DNA of 64,000 nt from Candidatus Bipolaricaulota bacterium (lineage in GTDB: Bacteria > Bipolaricaulota > Bipolaricaulia > UBA7950 > UBA9294). How positions within the stretch are numbered: position 1 is the stretch's first letter; each line of letters begins with the position of its first letter. A model generated the notes under the pieces. It was not told the DNA's origin. It did no database searches and worked only from the letters and a program-made list of their open reading frames with translations. The translations under genes were made by a program, and so were the position numbers. This document shows, one piece after another, positions 33,480 to 41,800 of this stretch. The stretch covers positions 124,001 to 188,000 of the forward strand of contig JANQEA010000079.1 in the NCBI GenBank assembly GCA_028278555.1, written 5' to 3'.

Positions 33480-34814
33480 CTATTCGGCGGTGATCGAAAC
33501 GTCCTCGAGCCGGAGCGAGGGGAACGTGTAGTTGAAGAGCCGCTCCGTCTCTCGGGAGATCCCCGACAGATTCTTCAGTGCTTCGAAGACGTTCCCGGCG
33601 ATCATCGTGCCGGAGACGGCGCGGTCGATCTTCCCATCGACGATCAGGTGGGCGGCCTTGGCGACGCCGGAGAAGTCGCCGGAGACCGGATCGGCGTTCC
33701 CCGAGAAGCGAGTGACGAGGAGTCCGCGCTTGATTTCGGAGATCAGATCCTGCTTCGCGACCTCCCCCGGGAGGATCGTGAAGTTCGTCGGTCCGATCGC
33801 CGGAGGCCGACCGGCCGATCCGGCCGCGTGCCCCGTGTTCGTCGCGTTCATCGCATGCGCCGTGTAGGCGTCGTGCATGAACGAACGGAGGACGCCTCCC
33901 TCGATCAGGGGGAGCCGTCGGTGTGGTGTTCCCTCTCGGTCGAACGAGGCGGTCGCCACGCCGCCGGCAAGGAGCCCGTCGTCGACGAGGGTGAACTCCG
34001 ACGTGGCGACGGACTCGCCGAGCGCCTCCTTCCAGCGCGACATCCCGCGAAGGACGTTCCTGGCGTTCAGCTGGAACTGAAGCGGCGCGAATAGACTGAT
34101 GATTGCGTACGGATCGAGGAGGACCTGCCCCTTGAAGCTCTCTCCAGGCTTTGCCCCGAGGGAGCCGAGCGCATCGCGGCTCGATTGCCGGGCCGGTGGT
34201 TCGACATCGATGTCGCCGACGTTTCGGGTTGCGTCGAACCGGAAGGCCATGTTGGAGACGGCGTCACCGTCTCGTGCGGTGGTGAGGACGCCGTAGGTGA
34301 AGAGACTGCCGAGTTCCTCGGCTTCGATGCCCCGCGAGTTGACGAGGACCCGACGGCGGGTCTCGGCTTCGAACTCGCCCTCACCGACGATCACGCGGGG
34401 GTCGACCGACTTCGCCGCCTCGAGCATCCGGATTGCCTGCTGAACGGCATCTGCGGTCGAGAACGCATCGGCCGCTGGGTCGTGCAACCCTTCGACCGAG
34501 GGTGAGTCCGCCGGTTCCGGGAGAACATTGTGCGGATCTCCGGGCGAGGCCTTGGCCAGCGTGACGGCGTCGGCCGCCGCCTTCTCCAGCTGCATTAGAT
34601 CGTTCGTGCTGGCGAAGCCGACCTGCGATCCGATGAAGGCGCGGAGGCCGATCCTCGTCTCCTGCGTGCTCTTGGAGATTTGCAGGTCATCCTTCTCCAC
34701 GGTCGACGTGATCGTTCGCGTCGCTTCCCCGAAGACCTCCGCCTGATCCGCGCCGTGCTTCCGAGCGAGATCGAGCGCCTCCTGGCAGCGATCGAGAAGC
34801 CTGTCGTTGCTCAT
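33480..34814 (-). CDS. pmbA: TldD/PmbA metalloprotease family protein, PmbA-like subunit
   Basis: 444-residue partner of TldD in the TldD/TldE protease that works on unfolded or modified peptides. Family features include EVFGEATRTITSTVEKDDLQ near the N-terminus and SGTMIAGNVFEALKN near the end. Like other PmbA/TldE proteins it lacks the HExxxH metal site, which is in the neighbour. ATG overlaps the tldD stop by 4 bp. Confidence 0.93.
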   Translation of the reverse strand: MSNDRLLDRCQEALDLARKHGADQAEVFGEATRTITSTVEKDDLQISKSTQETRIGLRAFIGSQVGFASTNDLMQLEKAAADAVTLAKASPGDPHNVLPEPADSPSVEGLHDPAADAFSTADAVQQAIRMLEAAKSVDPRVIVGEGEFEAETRRRVLVNSRGIEAEELGSLFTYGVLTTARDGDAVSNMAFRFDATRNVGDIDVEPPARQSSRDALGSLGAKPGESFKGQVLLDPYAIISLFAPLQFQLNARNVLRGMSRWKEALGESVATSEFTLVDDGLLAGGVATASFDREGTPHRRLPLIEGGVLRSFMHDAYTAHAMNATNTGHAAGSAGRPPAIGPTNFTILPGEVAKQDLISEIKRGLLVTRFSGNADPVSGDFSGVAKAAHLIVDGKIDRAVSGTMIAGNVFEALKNLSGISRETERLFNYTFPSLRLEDVSITAE

Positions 34815-36205
34815 GCCTGTCGCCCTCCAATCGTCATCGTGCAGCGCAGGTGCGGCCCACCGGCGTCGACCTTAGCTGCCTGTCCCTTGCCGCAAGCGCC
34901 GGCGCCGTTCTCCCACGCGAAGTCGTTTCCGACGGCATCGACCGACTTGAGCACGTCGAATGCGTTTCCTGAGATCGTCGCGCCGCGGACCAGCTCGCCG
35001 ATCTTCCCGTCGACGATCTTGCGAGCCTCGCGGACGCCGAACATGAACTCGGCGTTCGAATCGGCCTGTCCGCTCATCCCGAGTTCGCGAAGGTAGTAGC
35101 CCTCCTTGACCCCGGCGATCATCTCCTCGAGGGATGTTTCTCCCGACTCGATGTAGGTGTTCCGCATTCGGATGAGCGGATCGTCGCTGTAGACGAACGC
35201 CCGCGCGTTTCCGGTCGGAGCGACGCCATAGTGAGCCGCCGTCTCGCGGTTGTGGAGGAACGAGCGGAGGACGCCCTTCTCGATGATCACGGTCTTCTGG
35301 GTGAGAACCCCCTCGTCGTCGACCGGAAGGATCCCGACCGCGTGGGGAAGGTACTCGCTCACTCCGCTGTCACAGAGGGTGACCAACTCGGAGGCGACGG
35401 CCTGACCGATCTTGTCGGACGTGATCGCGCCGCCAAGGACGATGTCCGCCTCAACGGTGTGGCCGATCGCCTCGTGGCATAGAACCCCGACGAGGCCCGG
35501 ATCGAGGACGACGACGGTCGACTTCCCCTCCGCGTGCGATGCGGTCAGCTGATCGACGGCGAGGCGGACCGCGTCGTCAGCGAGTTTCTCCGGCGGAGTG
35601 ATGCCGAGAAGATCGGACCACCCGCCGGTGATGCCGGAACTCTCCATTCCCATGGTCTGATCGCCGTTTCTCCCTGCGACGGCGAGCGCCCGAAGCTCCG
35701 GCTTCGAGTCGAAGACGTGGGCCGACGCGCCGTCGGACGTGACGATAATCTTCTCATCTTGGATCTCCCCGTAGGAGGCCATGCTCGACACGATCTCCTC
35801 CGCGGCGGACCGGATCCTCTCGTCGAGCTTGATGACGAGCCCGAGCTTCTCCTCCAGCGTGTGGCCGTCCAACGGATCGTCGGTTGCGACGGCGAACGTG
35901 CCGGTCGCCATCGGGGCATCGGCGAGCCCCCTGATCCGCTCCTTCTTCGAAGGGGCCGATGTTCGTGCTGCACCTTGCGCCGCGTCGATCGCTGCCAGGA
36001 TTCCTTTCTCGGAGACGTCACTCGTGCTGGCGAATCCGAAGACGCCGTCGACGAGCGCCCGGACACCGAGTCCGGCGAGGAGCACGCTCGACGATTCCTC
36101 GAGTTTGCCGTTGCGAACGGTGATCCGCTTTGTGCTTCGCGACTGATAGCGAAGCTCGACCCAGCCGCTCGCCCCGGCCACGATCTGTTCTAGTAGCTTT
36201 TGCAT
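34811..36205 (-). CDS. tldD: TldD metalloprotease subunit
   Basis: 464-residue metal-bearing subunit of the TldD/E protease. It has the HEAIGHTVEAD site (HExxxH), the cysteine in GACGKGQ near the C-terminus and the RNGKLEESSS strand at the start. ATG 36205 follows AAAGGAGG; an upstream extension is not protein-like. Together with PmbA it forms a hollow heterodimer that degrades unfolded peptides in other bacteria. Confidence 0.94.
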   Translation of the reverse strand: MQKLLEQIVAGASGWVELRYQSRSTKRITVRNGKLEESSSVLLAGLGVRALVDGVFGFASTSDVSEKGILAAIDAAQGAARTSAPSKKERIRGLADAPMATGTFAVATDDPLDGHTLEEKLGLVIKLDERIRSAAEEIVSSMASYGEIQDEKIIVTSDGASAHVFDSKPELRALAVAGRNGDQTMGMESSGITGGWSDLLGITPPEKLADDAVRLAVDQLTASHAEGKSTVVVLDPGLVGVLCHEAIGHTVEADIVLGGAITSDKIGQAVASELVTLCDSGVSEYLPHAVGILPVDDEGVLTQKTVIIEKGVLRSFLHNRETAAHYGVAPTGNARAFVYSDDPLIRMRNTYIESGETSLEEMIAGVKEGYYLRELGMSGQADSNAEFMFGVREARKIVDGKIGELVRGATISGNAFDVLKSVDAVGNDFAWENGAGACGKGQAAKVDAGGPHLRCTMTIGGRQA

Positions 36206-36248
36206 TCGGCCTCCTTTGCCGGCCCAATCCTGTCGTAGGATCCGCAAG

Positions 36249-36278
36249 TAAGTATGGCTTTCGATCCAGGAAGTTCAA
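36249..36278 (-). promoter_or_regulatory. promoter of tldD-pmbA
   Basis: Minus strand TTGAAC (36278-36273), 18-bp spacer, TACTTA (36254-36249); a 16-bp alternative uses CATACT. The leader would be about 37 nt and holds the AAAGGAGG site. Confidence 0.4.
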
Positions 36279-36309
36279 CGCGGTTCGCCGGAAGCTCAGC
36301 CGAGGTGCC

Positions 36310-36338
36310 TTGCCGGAACGAGCCGAATCTGGTACGAA
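36310..36338 (+). promoter_or_regulatory. promoter of the secreted barrel/adhesin gene
   Basis: TTGCCG (36310-36315), 17-bp spacer, TACGAA (36333-36338). It leaves a ~24-nt leader with GAGGAGGGGG before ATG 36369. Confidence 0.5.
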
Positions 36339-36368
36339 GGGGGACTCGTGTGTTCCAGAGGAGGGGGC

Positions 36369-37772
36369 ATGAATTGGAAAGCTATCGGCATCATCGGATT
36401 GTCCTGTCTGCTCGGGATGGCCGGGCTGACGCTCGCGGAAGAAGCGAACGGAGAGCGGCTCTGGTTCGGGCTCGGCGGCTCGTCTCTCGGACTCGCCTTC
36501 CCTGATTTCTCCGCCGTCGATGCGTACCTGTTCGACAACGGGTACGTCAGCGTCGGCGACGCATTCCTTTTCACCGGTGGCTGGATTCGCGGGGGATCCC
36601 TCCCGGGGCTCTCGCTCGGTGCGATCGGATGGAGTGGAGCCGCAATGACGGTGTCGGGCACCAAGTACGCTGAGCTGTCGGTTGGATTCGGCGGCGTCGA
36701 AATCGGCCGGGTGATCGGCGGGGATGACCGGTCGCTGCTGTCGCTCGGGGTCGTGCTCGGCGGCGGCGGGACGTCGCTGACCCTCTCCGGAAGCGCCGGG
36801 GGTGCCAGCGCGGCCGGAGGGCGATTCGGCCTGCAGGGCATCGAGCCTGGACCGTCGATCCTGAGCAGGCAGAGCGCGTTCTTCACGATCGAACCGTACG
36901 TCAGCCTCCAGGTTCAGCCACTCCACTACTTCGGGTTCGAGCTGAACCTCGGATACATGCTGTCGCTTCTGTCGTTCGATTGGGGCGATCCGGAAATGGA
37001 AGGGGTGTTCCCACGGATGAGCGGTCCGGTCGTCGGCCTCTCGGCGACGTGGGGCGTGATCGGTCGGCCGGTCTTCGGGCCGATTGCCGATCGTCCGGCG
37101 CTCGAGGAGACAGTCGACCAGACCGTCTCACTTGCCGGGCCGTGCGTCGAGATCGAAAACGCGCTCGGTTCGATCACCGTCGAAACGTACGGCGGAGAGG
37201 GATCGAGTGTCCGGATCGGCGCTGTGAAGCGGGCTCACACGCAGGCGATTCTCGACCGGGTTTCGATCCTGATTGAGCCGACCCGATGCGGACTGACGAT
37301 CCGCTCGACGGGGCCTCGGACCGGCTACTGGGAGATCGACTACACGGTCGCGGTTCCGCCCGGTGTCGAGCTCAGTCTGGAGCAAGCCGCTGGTAGTATC
37401 CGGCTGAACGGCGTATCGGCCGCGGCGTCGATCGATCTCGGTATCGGCGAGATCGAGATCGAAGGGATCGACGGTCCTTCGCTGCTCCTCCAATCCGGGG
37501 CCGGCGACGTTCGCATCTCCGGCGTCGAAGCGGAGATGGTCGAGGTCAATCTGGGAACAGGCGACATCGAGATCCTCCTTCCGGTCGACGCGTCGTATGC
37601 GACTACGGCGATCGCCGGGATCGGCGAGATCTCGATCGGCCCGTTCCCCGAACTGGAGGCGCTCGAAGCCGGCGGGCTCGGCGGCCGGGTCGAAACGGTG
37701 CTCGGCTCCGGGTCGGGAGATCTGACGATCATGCTCGGCGTGGGGGAGATCGACATCCGCCCCGCCCCGTAG
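36369..37772 (+). CDS. secreted protein with barrel-like half and DUF4097-type adhesin half
   Basis: 467 residues. The signal peptide (residues ~1-23, ending TLAEE) is followed by ~220 residues of alternating Gly/aromatic beta strands (LWFGLGGSSLGLAF, YFGFELNLGYMLSLL) that resemble an outer-membrane beta-barrel or other beta protein. The last ~190 residues are repeated short beta strands (SITVETYGG, IRLNGVSAAASIDLGIGEIEIEGI, GDVRISGVEAE) typical of the DUF4097 right-handed beta-helix. Function is unknown; a surface or envelope structural role is likely. It carries GAGGAGGGGG before the ATG. Confidence 0.75.
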   Translation: MNWKAIGIIGLSCLLGMAGLTLAEEANGERLWFGLGGSSLGLAFPDFSAVDAYLFDNGYVSVGDAFLFTGGWIRGGSLPGLSLGAIGWSGAAMTVSGTKYAELSVGFGGVEIGRVIGGDDRSLLSLGVVLGGGGTSLTLSGSAGGASAAGGRFGLQGIEPGPSILSRQSAFFTIEPYVSLQVQPLHYFGFELNLGYMLSLLSFDWGDPEMEGVFPRMSGPVVGLSATWGVIGRPVFGPIADRPALEETVDQTVSLAGPCVEIENALGSITVETYGGEGSSVRIGAVKRAHTQAILDRVSILIEPTRCGLTIRSTGPRTGYWEIDYTVAVPPGVELSLEQAAGSIRLNGVSAAASIDLGIGEIEIEGIDGPSLLLQSGAGDVRISGVEAEMVEVNLGTGDIEILLPVDASYATTAIAGIGEISIGPFPELEALEAGGLGGRVETVLGSGSGDLTIMLGVGEIDIRPAP

Positions 37773-37789
37773 GTCTCGGGAAGCGAGGA

Positions 37790-38587
37790 ATGGGAGGCGC
37801 TGTGGAGACGAACGCGATTCTGGAAGGGATGCTCCGCCGGAAGTCGATCCGGGAGTTCACGGCCGAGGACCCGACACAAGAGACGGTCGATGCGATCGTT
37901 CGGGCCGGCCAGCAGGCGCCGTTCGCCGCGCAGTTGGGGAGCGTCCTCCTCAAGCGGAATCGGGAGGCGAATCCGTTCCACGCGCCGCTGTTGTTCACGC
38001 TCTGTGTCGATCTCCATCGGATGGAGCGGATCATGGAGGCTCGTGGATGGGAGCGGGCGATGTGCGATCTGTCGGCGCTCCTGCTCGGGATTCAGGATGC
38101 GGCGTACATGGCGCAGAACATGGTTCAGGCGGCCGAGTCGGTCGGACTCGGCAGCTGCTTCCTCGGAGCTACTCCGTACTACGCAGACCGAATCGTCGAG
38201 GCGTACGGATTGCCGCCGCGGGTCTTCCCGCTCGTGCAGCTTGCGATGGGGTATCCGGCGGAGGATCCCCCGGCCCGACCGCGCTATCCGATCGACTTTG
38301 CCCTCTTCGAAGATCGATATCCCGCATTCGACCGCGCCTCGATCGAGGGCGCGATGGATGTCATGGATGCCGGCTACCTCGCACAGGACTACTACCGATC
38401 TCGAAACGCGATGATCCGGCTGGAGGAGGGGCGAGAGGAGGAATTCACCTACGACAGCTACTCGTGGACCGAGCACATCTCTCGAAAGCTGGGGCAGTGG
38501 GGGAAGGATCCGAACGAACTCCTTCGAGCGCTTCGAGCCTGTGGGTTCGATCTCGGAGCGGAAGCCAAAGCGAACCAGCCCGAATGA
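37790..38587 (+). CDS. nitroreductase-family FMN oxidoreductase
   Basis: 265-residue nitroreductase-fold flavoprotein: RRKSIREFTAED at the start, AGQQAPFAAQ, then LGIQDAAYMAQNMVQAAESVGLGSCFLGA and the LPPRVFPLVQLAMGYP stretch. The C-terminal ~70 residues are an added tail ending in a tyrosine/tryptophan-rich stretch (EEFTYDSYSWTEH). Substrate is unknown. ATG 37790 and GTG 37802 are both plausible starts; the latter has GGGAGG in front. Confidence 0.85.
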   Translation: MGGAVETNAILEGMLRRKSIREFTAEDPTQETVDAIVRAGQQAPFAAQLGSVLLKRNREANPFHAPLLFTLCVDLHRMERIMEARGWERAMCDLSALLLGIQDAAYMAQNMVQAAESVGLGSCFLGATPYYADRIVEAYGLPPRVFPLVQLAMGYPAEDPPARPRYPIDFALFEDRYPAFDRASIEGAMDVMDAGYLAQDYYRSRNAMIRLEEGREEEFTYDSYSWTEHISRKLGQWGKDPNELLRALRACGFDLGAEAKANQPE

Positions 38588-38611
38588 TGTCCGTCTCGGT
38601 GCGCAGATCCC

Positions 38612-38641
38612 TTGACAGGCGTCGAGATCCCGGCCTATCCT
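38612..38641 (+). promoter_or_regulatory. tRNA promoter
   Basis: TTGACA (38612-38617, consensus), 18-bp spacer, TATCCT (38636-38641). The tRNA begins 14 nt further on, and no other gene lies between. Confidence 0.75.
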
Positions 38642-38654
38642 CGAACCCGGAGAC

Positions 38655-38727
38655 GGGTCCATAGCTCAGTGGTTAGAGCAACCGGCTCATAACCGGTCGG
38701 TCCCAGGTTCGAATCCTGGTGGACCCA
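38655..38727 (+). tRNA. tRNA with CAU anticodon (Met, or Ile2)
   Basis: Full cloverleaf: acceptor GGGTCCA/TGGACCC, D-arm with AGCTCAGTGGTTAGAGC, anticodon stem ACCGG/CCGGT with loop CTCATAA (anticodon CAT), T-arm with GGTTCGAATCC, discriminator A. CCA is not encoded. CAU can be elongator Met or lysidine-modified Ile2; the A-rich loop and stem do not settle it by eye. An initiator tRNA is unlikely because the anticodon stem lacks the three G-C pairs (GGG/CCC). Confidence 0.95.
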
Positions 38728-38732
38728 CACGA

Positions 38733-39254
38733 ATGAAGAAGCTCTTTGCATACGTCGACGGAGCGGCCAAGGGTGAGCCGGGCGAGGCGGGGATCGGGAT
38801 TGCGATCACCGACCCGGATGGGAACGTGATCGAGGAGATCTCGCGGCTGGTCGGTCGCGCGACGACCGAAGTCGCCGAGTACCGTGCGTTGATCGAAGCG
38901 GCCCGGCACGTCGCGACGCTCGATGCGGAATCGGCGATCTTCTTCACCGACAATCAGCGCGTCGCGAACTACATCAACCGTGTGTTCGAAACGCGTGAAC
39001 CGCACATCAAGCGGCTGATCGAGGTCGCACTCGGCCATCTGAATCGGATTCCCCGCTGGAGAGTCAACTACGTTGATCGGCCAGCGAACGTTCGCGCCCC
39101 GCGTCTCGTCGAGCAGGCCTTCCATCAGAGCATCCAGGCGCAGGCGACGCGCGAACGGAAGGAGCTCGTTCTCCTCTCCCGAGCCGCGACGCTGAGCGAA
39201 GACGCGATGGACCGGCTTCTCGGCTTCGCTGAACGACTGCAGGAAGAGGTCTGA
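38733..39254 (+). CDS. RNase HI-like protein
   Basis: 173-residue protein of the ribonuclease H fold. Residues 1-125 hold the catalytic positions: YVDGAAKGEPG (Asp8), EVAEYRAL (Glu), FFTDNQRV (Asp). The fourth carboxylate position (usually NKxADxLA) reads NVRAPRLVEQA, so Asp is replaced by Pro. A C-terminal helical tail of ~45 residues follows. It starts 5 bp after the tRNA and probably shares its transcript, with dtd 3 bp downstream. Confidence 0.85.
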   Translation: MKKLFAYVDGAAKGEPGEAGIGIAITDPDGNVIEEISRLVGRATTEVAEYRALIEAARHVATLDAESAIFFTDNQRVANYINRVFETREPHIKRLIEVALGHLNRIPRWRVNYVDRPANVRAPRLVEQAFHQSIQAQATRERKELVLLSRAATLSEDAMDRLLGFAERLQEEV

Positions 39255-39257
39255 TCG

Positions 39258-39716
39258 ATGCGGGTTGTTCTGCAGCGCGTCCGCCGTGCCTCGGTCGCCG
39301 TCGACGGGGAGCGGATCGCTCAGATCGGGCGAGGACTCCTTCTCTTGGTCGGAATTGCCCCGTCGGATCGTGCCGTCGATCTTCAGCGGACGGCGCGCAA
39401 GATCGTCGACCTGCGGATTTTCGAGGACGACGCAGGGAAGATGAACCGGTCGTTGCGCGACGTCGAGGGAGAAATCCTCGCGGTGTCGCAGTTCACGCTG
39501 TACGGGGATACAAGGAAAGGACGTCGACCGAGTTTCGTCGGAGCCGCCCCCCCCGAGATCGCCGAGCCGCTCTTCGATGGGTTTGTCGACGCGATCCGCT
39601 CCGAGGGCATCAAGATTGCGACCGGGCGGTTCGGGGCGAAGATGGCTGTCGAGCTGATCAACGAGGGTCCGGTGACCCTCGTGATCGAGGTTGCGGCGCC
39701 CGATTCGGTCGGCTAA
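39258..39716 (+). CDS. dtd: D-aminoacyl-tRNA deacylase
   Basis: 152-residue DTD that removes D-amino acids (and mis-charged glycine) from tRNA. Typical motifs: [45 protein letters not shown] and the C-terminal [11 protein letters not shown] with the invariant Gly-Pro. It follows the RNase HI-like gene by 3 bp. Confidence 0.96.
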   Translation: MRVVLQRVRRASVAVDGERIAQIGRGLLLLVGIAPSDRAVDLQRTARKIVDLRIFEDDAGKMNRSLRDVEGEILAVSQFTLYGDTRKGRRPSFVGAAPPEIAEPLFDGFVDAIRSEGIKIATGRFGAKMAVELINEGPVTLVIEVAAPDSVG

Positions 39717-39771
39717 ACTGCGGATCCCGACGGGGCGCGGGCATGAACCACCCCCGAACGCAGGAGGAAAC

Positions 39772-39963
39772 ATGGCGGTCCCGAAGTATCGAACATCCCG
39801 AGCGAAGGGGCGAGCCCGGCGCAATCACTGGCGAAAGATGGCCTCGATTGCGGCGAGCGAGTGCCCGCATTGCCACGAGACGAAGCGGCCGCACCGTGCC
39901 TGCCCGCACTGTGGGTACTACAACGGGATGGAAATCGTCTCGCACGCCAAGGACGAGAGCTAG
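39772..39963 (+). CDS. rpmF: 50S ribosomal protein L32
   Basis: 63-residue L32: MAVPKYRTSRAKGRARR start and two zinc-type CPHC pairs. ATG 39772 follows AGGAGG. An upstream in-frame extension is not protein-like. In many bacteria rpmF sits with plsX/fabH, but not here. Confidence 0.95.
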   Translation: MAVPKYRTSRAKGRARRNHWRKMASIAASECPHCHETKRPHRACPHCGYYNGMEIVSHAKDES

Positions 39964-40003
39964 ACCGTCGAGTCATTACCGTCGCCGAGTCTCGGCGAAC
40001 GAC

Positions 40004-40264
40004 TCAGTTCGAGTCGGCCTTCTTCGCACGCTTGACCGCGGCCTTCGCCCGTTTTTTCTCGATCTTCGCCAACGATTCGAGCCGTTCCTTTTCGATCTCG
40101 ACATCCGGCGCGGGCGGCGGGCTGGGAGAATCCGAGAGGGCCTTCTTCCGGCGTTTTCGTTCGATCAGCCGAAGGGCAAAGGACTTGCCGAACTGTCCGA
40201 TGAAGCCAGCGACAAGGACGACCAGCACCCACTTGAGAACATCCCACACCGCTTCGAGGTTCAC
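40004..40264 (-). CDS. small single-pass membrane protein with basic tail
   Basis: 86 residues from GTG 40264. One membrane segment (residues ~7-26, DVLKWVLVVLVAGFIGQFG) is followed by a very basic helix-prone tail (LRLIERKRRKKAL, KKRAKAAVKRAKKADSN) with a Pro/Ser linker. Family unknown to me. It is divergent from ftsZ with a 117-bp gap, and no ribosome site is seen, so start and reality are moderately supported. The strong bias of hydrophobic and Lys/Arg blocks argues for a real protein. Confidence 0.6.
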   Translation of the reverse strand: MNLEAVWDVLKWVLVVLVAGFIGQFGKSFALRLIERKRRKKALSDSPSPPPAPDVEIEKERLESLAKIEKKRAKAAVKRAKKADSN

Positions 40265-40334
40265 GTCCGGATGGTAGAAGAAGGCGTTGCTGCCGACAAG
40301 CGGGCTGCGTGTGGGTGAATCGGCTCGATTGCTG

Positions 40335-40363
40335 TTGACATGTCCGAGATTCCCGCACAGAAT
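40335..40363 (+). promoter_or_regulatory. promoter of ftsZ
   Basis: TTGACA (40335-40340, consensus), 17-bp spacer, CAGAAT (40358-40363). It overlaps a possible upstream ATG at 40340 and supports ATG 40382 as the true start. Confidence 0.55.
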
Positions 40364-40381
40364 GGCGGAGGGAGCGATGCC

Positions 40382-41740
40382 ATGTCGGACCTGAATGCAG
40401 GACAAGGAGCGGACGGAGGCCTTCGCGATCGATGGCGCGACGTGCTGAGCGCGATCGACGATCGCATCCTCCGTGCTTGTCTGCCGACTGAGACGTCGAG
40501 TGTGTCGCTTGATGACGACCAGCTGTTCGTGTCGGTCGACAGTGAGTTCAAGAAGGAGTATTGCCTGCGGAAGCTGGGGAAGCTCCAAGAGGCTGTCACG
40601 AAGACGCTCGGCCCTCACGAGGTGGTGATCGGCGAGCCGCCGCTCGTCGAGCAGGCACGTCAACAGGAACCCCAGCACGGTGCCAGTGCCCGAATCCTTG
40701 TCCTCGGGGTCGGTGACGGCGGTGTGAACGCCGTCGTGCGGATGCGCGAAGAGCGCCTGCAAGGGGTTCGGCTGGTGGCCGTCGATACCGATCGGCAGGT
40801 CCTCGATGCGGCGCCGATCGGGGAGACGCTCCAGTTGGGGATGGACATCACCGGTGGGCGCGGAACCGGCGCGGATCTGGACAAGGGCCGCCGCGCGGCG
40901 ACCGAATCGCGTTGGGAGATCGCCAATCTCGTTCGCGACATGGATCTCGTCTTCATCACGGCCGGGCTCGGCGGCGGAACCGGGAGTGGCGCTGCGCCGG
41001 TGATCGCCGAGATCGCGAAGGAAGTCGATGCGCTGACCGTCGGCGTCGTGACGAGACCGTTCTCGTTCGAGGGGACCGTGAGAATGGCCCACGCCGAGGC
41101 CGGTCTGGAGGAGCTCCGCCGGGCATCCGACGTGCTGATCGTCATCTCGAACGATCGACTCCTCGAGACGAACGCGCGCGGTCTGCCGATGACGAAGGCG
41201 TTCGAGCTAGCTGACGAGATCCTCCATGAGGGTGTGCGCGGAATTTCCGATCTGATCACGATCCGTGGGTTGATCAATCTCGATTTCGCCGACATTCGAA
41301 GCGTCCTCGCCGACGCGGGGGATGCGATGATGGGGATGGGGCAGGCGAGCGGAGACCAGCGGGCGGTCAGCGCGGCCAAACTGGCGAGCACGAACCCGTT
41401 GCTCGAGGGAGATTCGATCCGCGGCGCGCGGAAGATGATCATGAACGTCACCGGCGGCGAGGATCTGACGCTCGGGGAAGTGACGGCTGCCGCTGACCAC
41501 ATCCGAAAGGCCGCGGCGACCGAGTGCGATCTCGTCTTCGGGGCCGTCGTTCAGCCGGATTTCGAGAACGGAATTCAGATTACGGTGATCGCCGCGGACT
41601 TCCAAGAGGCCGACATGATCGGCCGGGAACGCCGATATCAGACCCAACGCGAGCGGATCACCGTCGATAAGAATCTCGACGTGCCGACGTTCTTGCGTCG
41701 CGAACGTGAGACGCAGGAAAATCAAGACGAACCCTCCTAG
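40382..41740 (+). CDS. ftsZ: FtsZ-family GTPase with extra N-terminal DnaA/DnaX-like domain
   Basis: 452-residue tubulin-fold GTPase for the cell-division ring. From residue ~101 it shows FtsZ: ARILVLGVGDGG, VAVDTDRQ, the tubulin signature GLGGGTGSGAAP and the T7 loop NLDFADIRSVLAD. It ends in a linker with DVPTFLRR. Residues ~14-85 are extra: RDRWRDVLSAI, SSVSLDDDQLFVSV, EFKKEYC, LGKLQEAVTKTLG. This pattern (Trp start, two-strand core, F...L, helix, al..lG) resembles DnaA domain I or the DnaX tau C-terminal domain. ATG 40382 has GGAGGGAG 7 nt upstream. The division ring gene stands alone, without ftsA or a dcw cluster. Confidence 0.88.
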   Translation: MSDLNAGQGADGGLRDRWRDVLSAIDDRILRACLPTETSSVSLDDDQLFVSVDSEFKKEYCLRKLGKLQEAVTKTLGPHEVVIGEPPLVEQARQQEPQHGASARILVLGVGDGGVNAVVRMREERLQGVRLVAVDTDRQVLDAAPIGETLQLGMDITGGRGTGADLDKGRRAATESRWEIANLVRDMDLVFITAGLGGGTGSGAAPVIAEIAKEVDALTVGVVTRPFSFEGTVRMAHAEAGLEELRRASDVLIVISNDRLLETNARGLPMTKAFELADEILHEGVRGISDLITIRGLINLDFADIRSVLADAGDAMMGMGQASGDQRAVSAAKLASTNPLLEGDSIRGARKMIMNVTGGEDLTLGEVTAAADHIRKAAATECDLVFGAVVQPDFENGIQITVIAADFQEADMIGRERRYQTQRERITVDKNLDVPTFLRRERETQENQDEPS

Positions 41741-41800
41741 AGAGCCGCTCGGTGGAACGAAGTTCGCCGGGCCGGGAAGCGAGTGTGCTGTGTGGTGAAT

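Noticed and set aside
38655-38727. Initiator tRNA-fMet
   Set aside because: The anticodon stem is ACCGG/CCGGT without the three consecutive G-C pairs next to the loop (GGG/CCC), and position 1:72 is a normal G-C pair, unlike bacterial initiators.
40340-40381. Upstream ATG (40340) as the start of ftsZ
   Set aside because: It has no ribosome site and sits inside the -35 box of the likely promoter; ATG 40382 has GGAGGGAG at good spacing.
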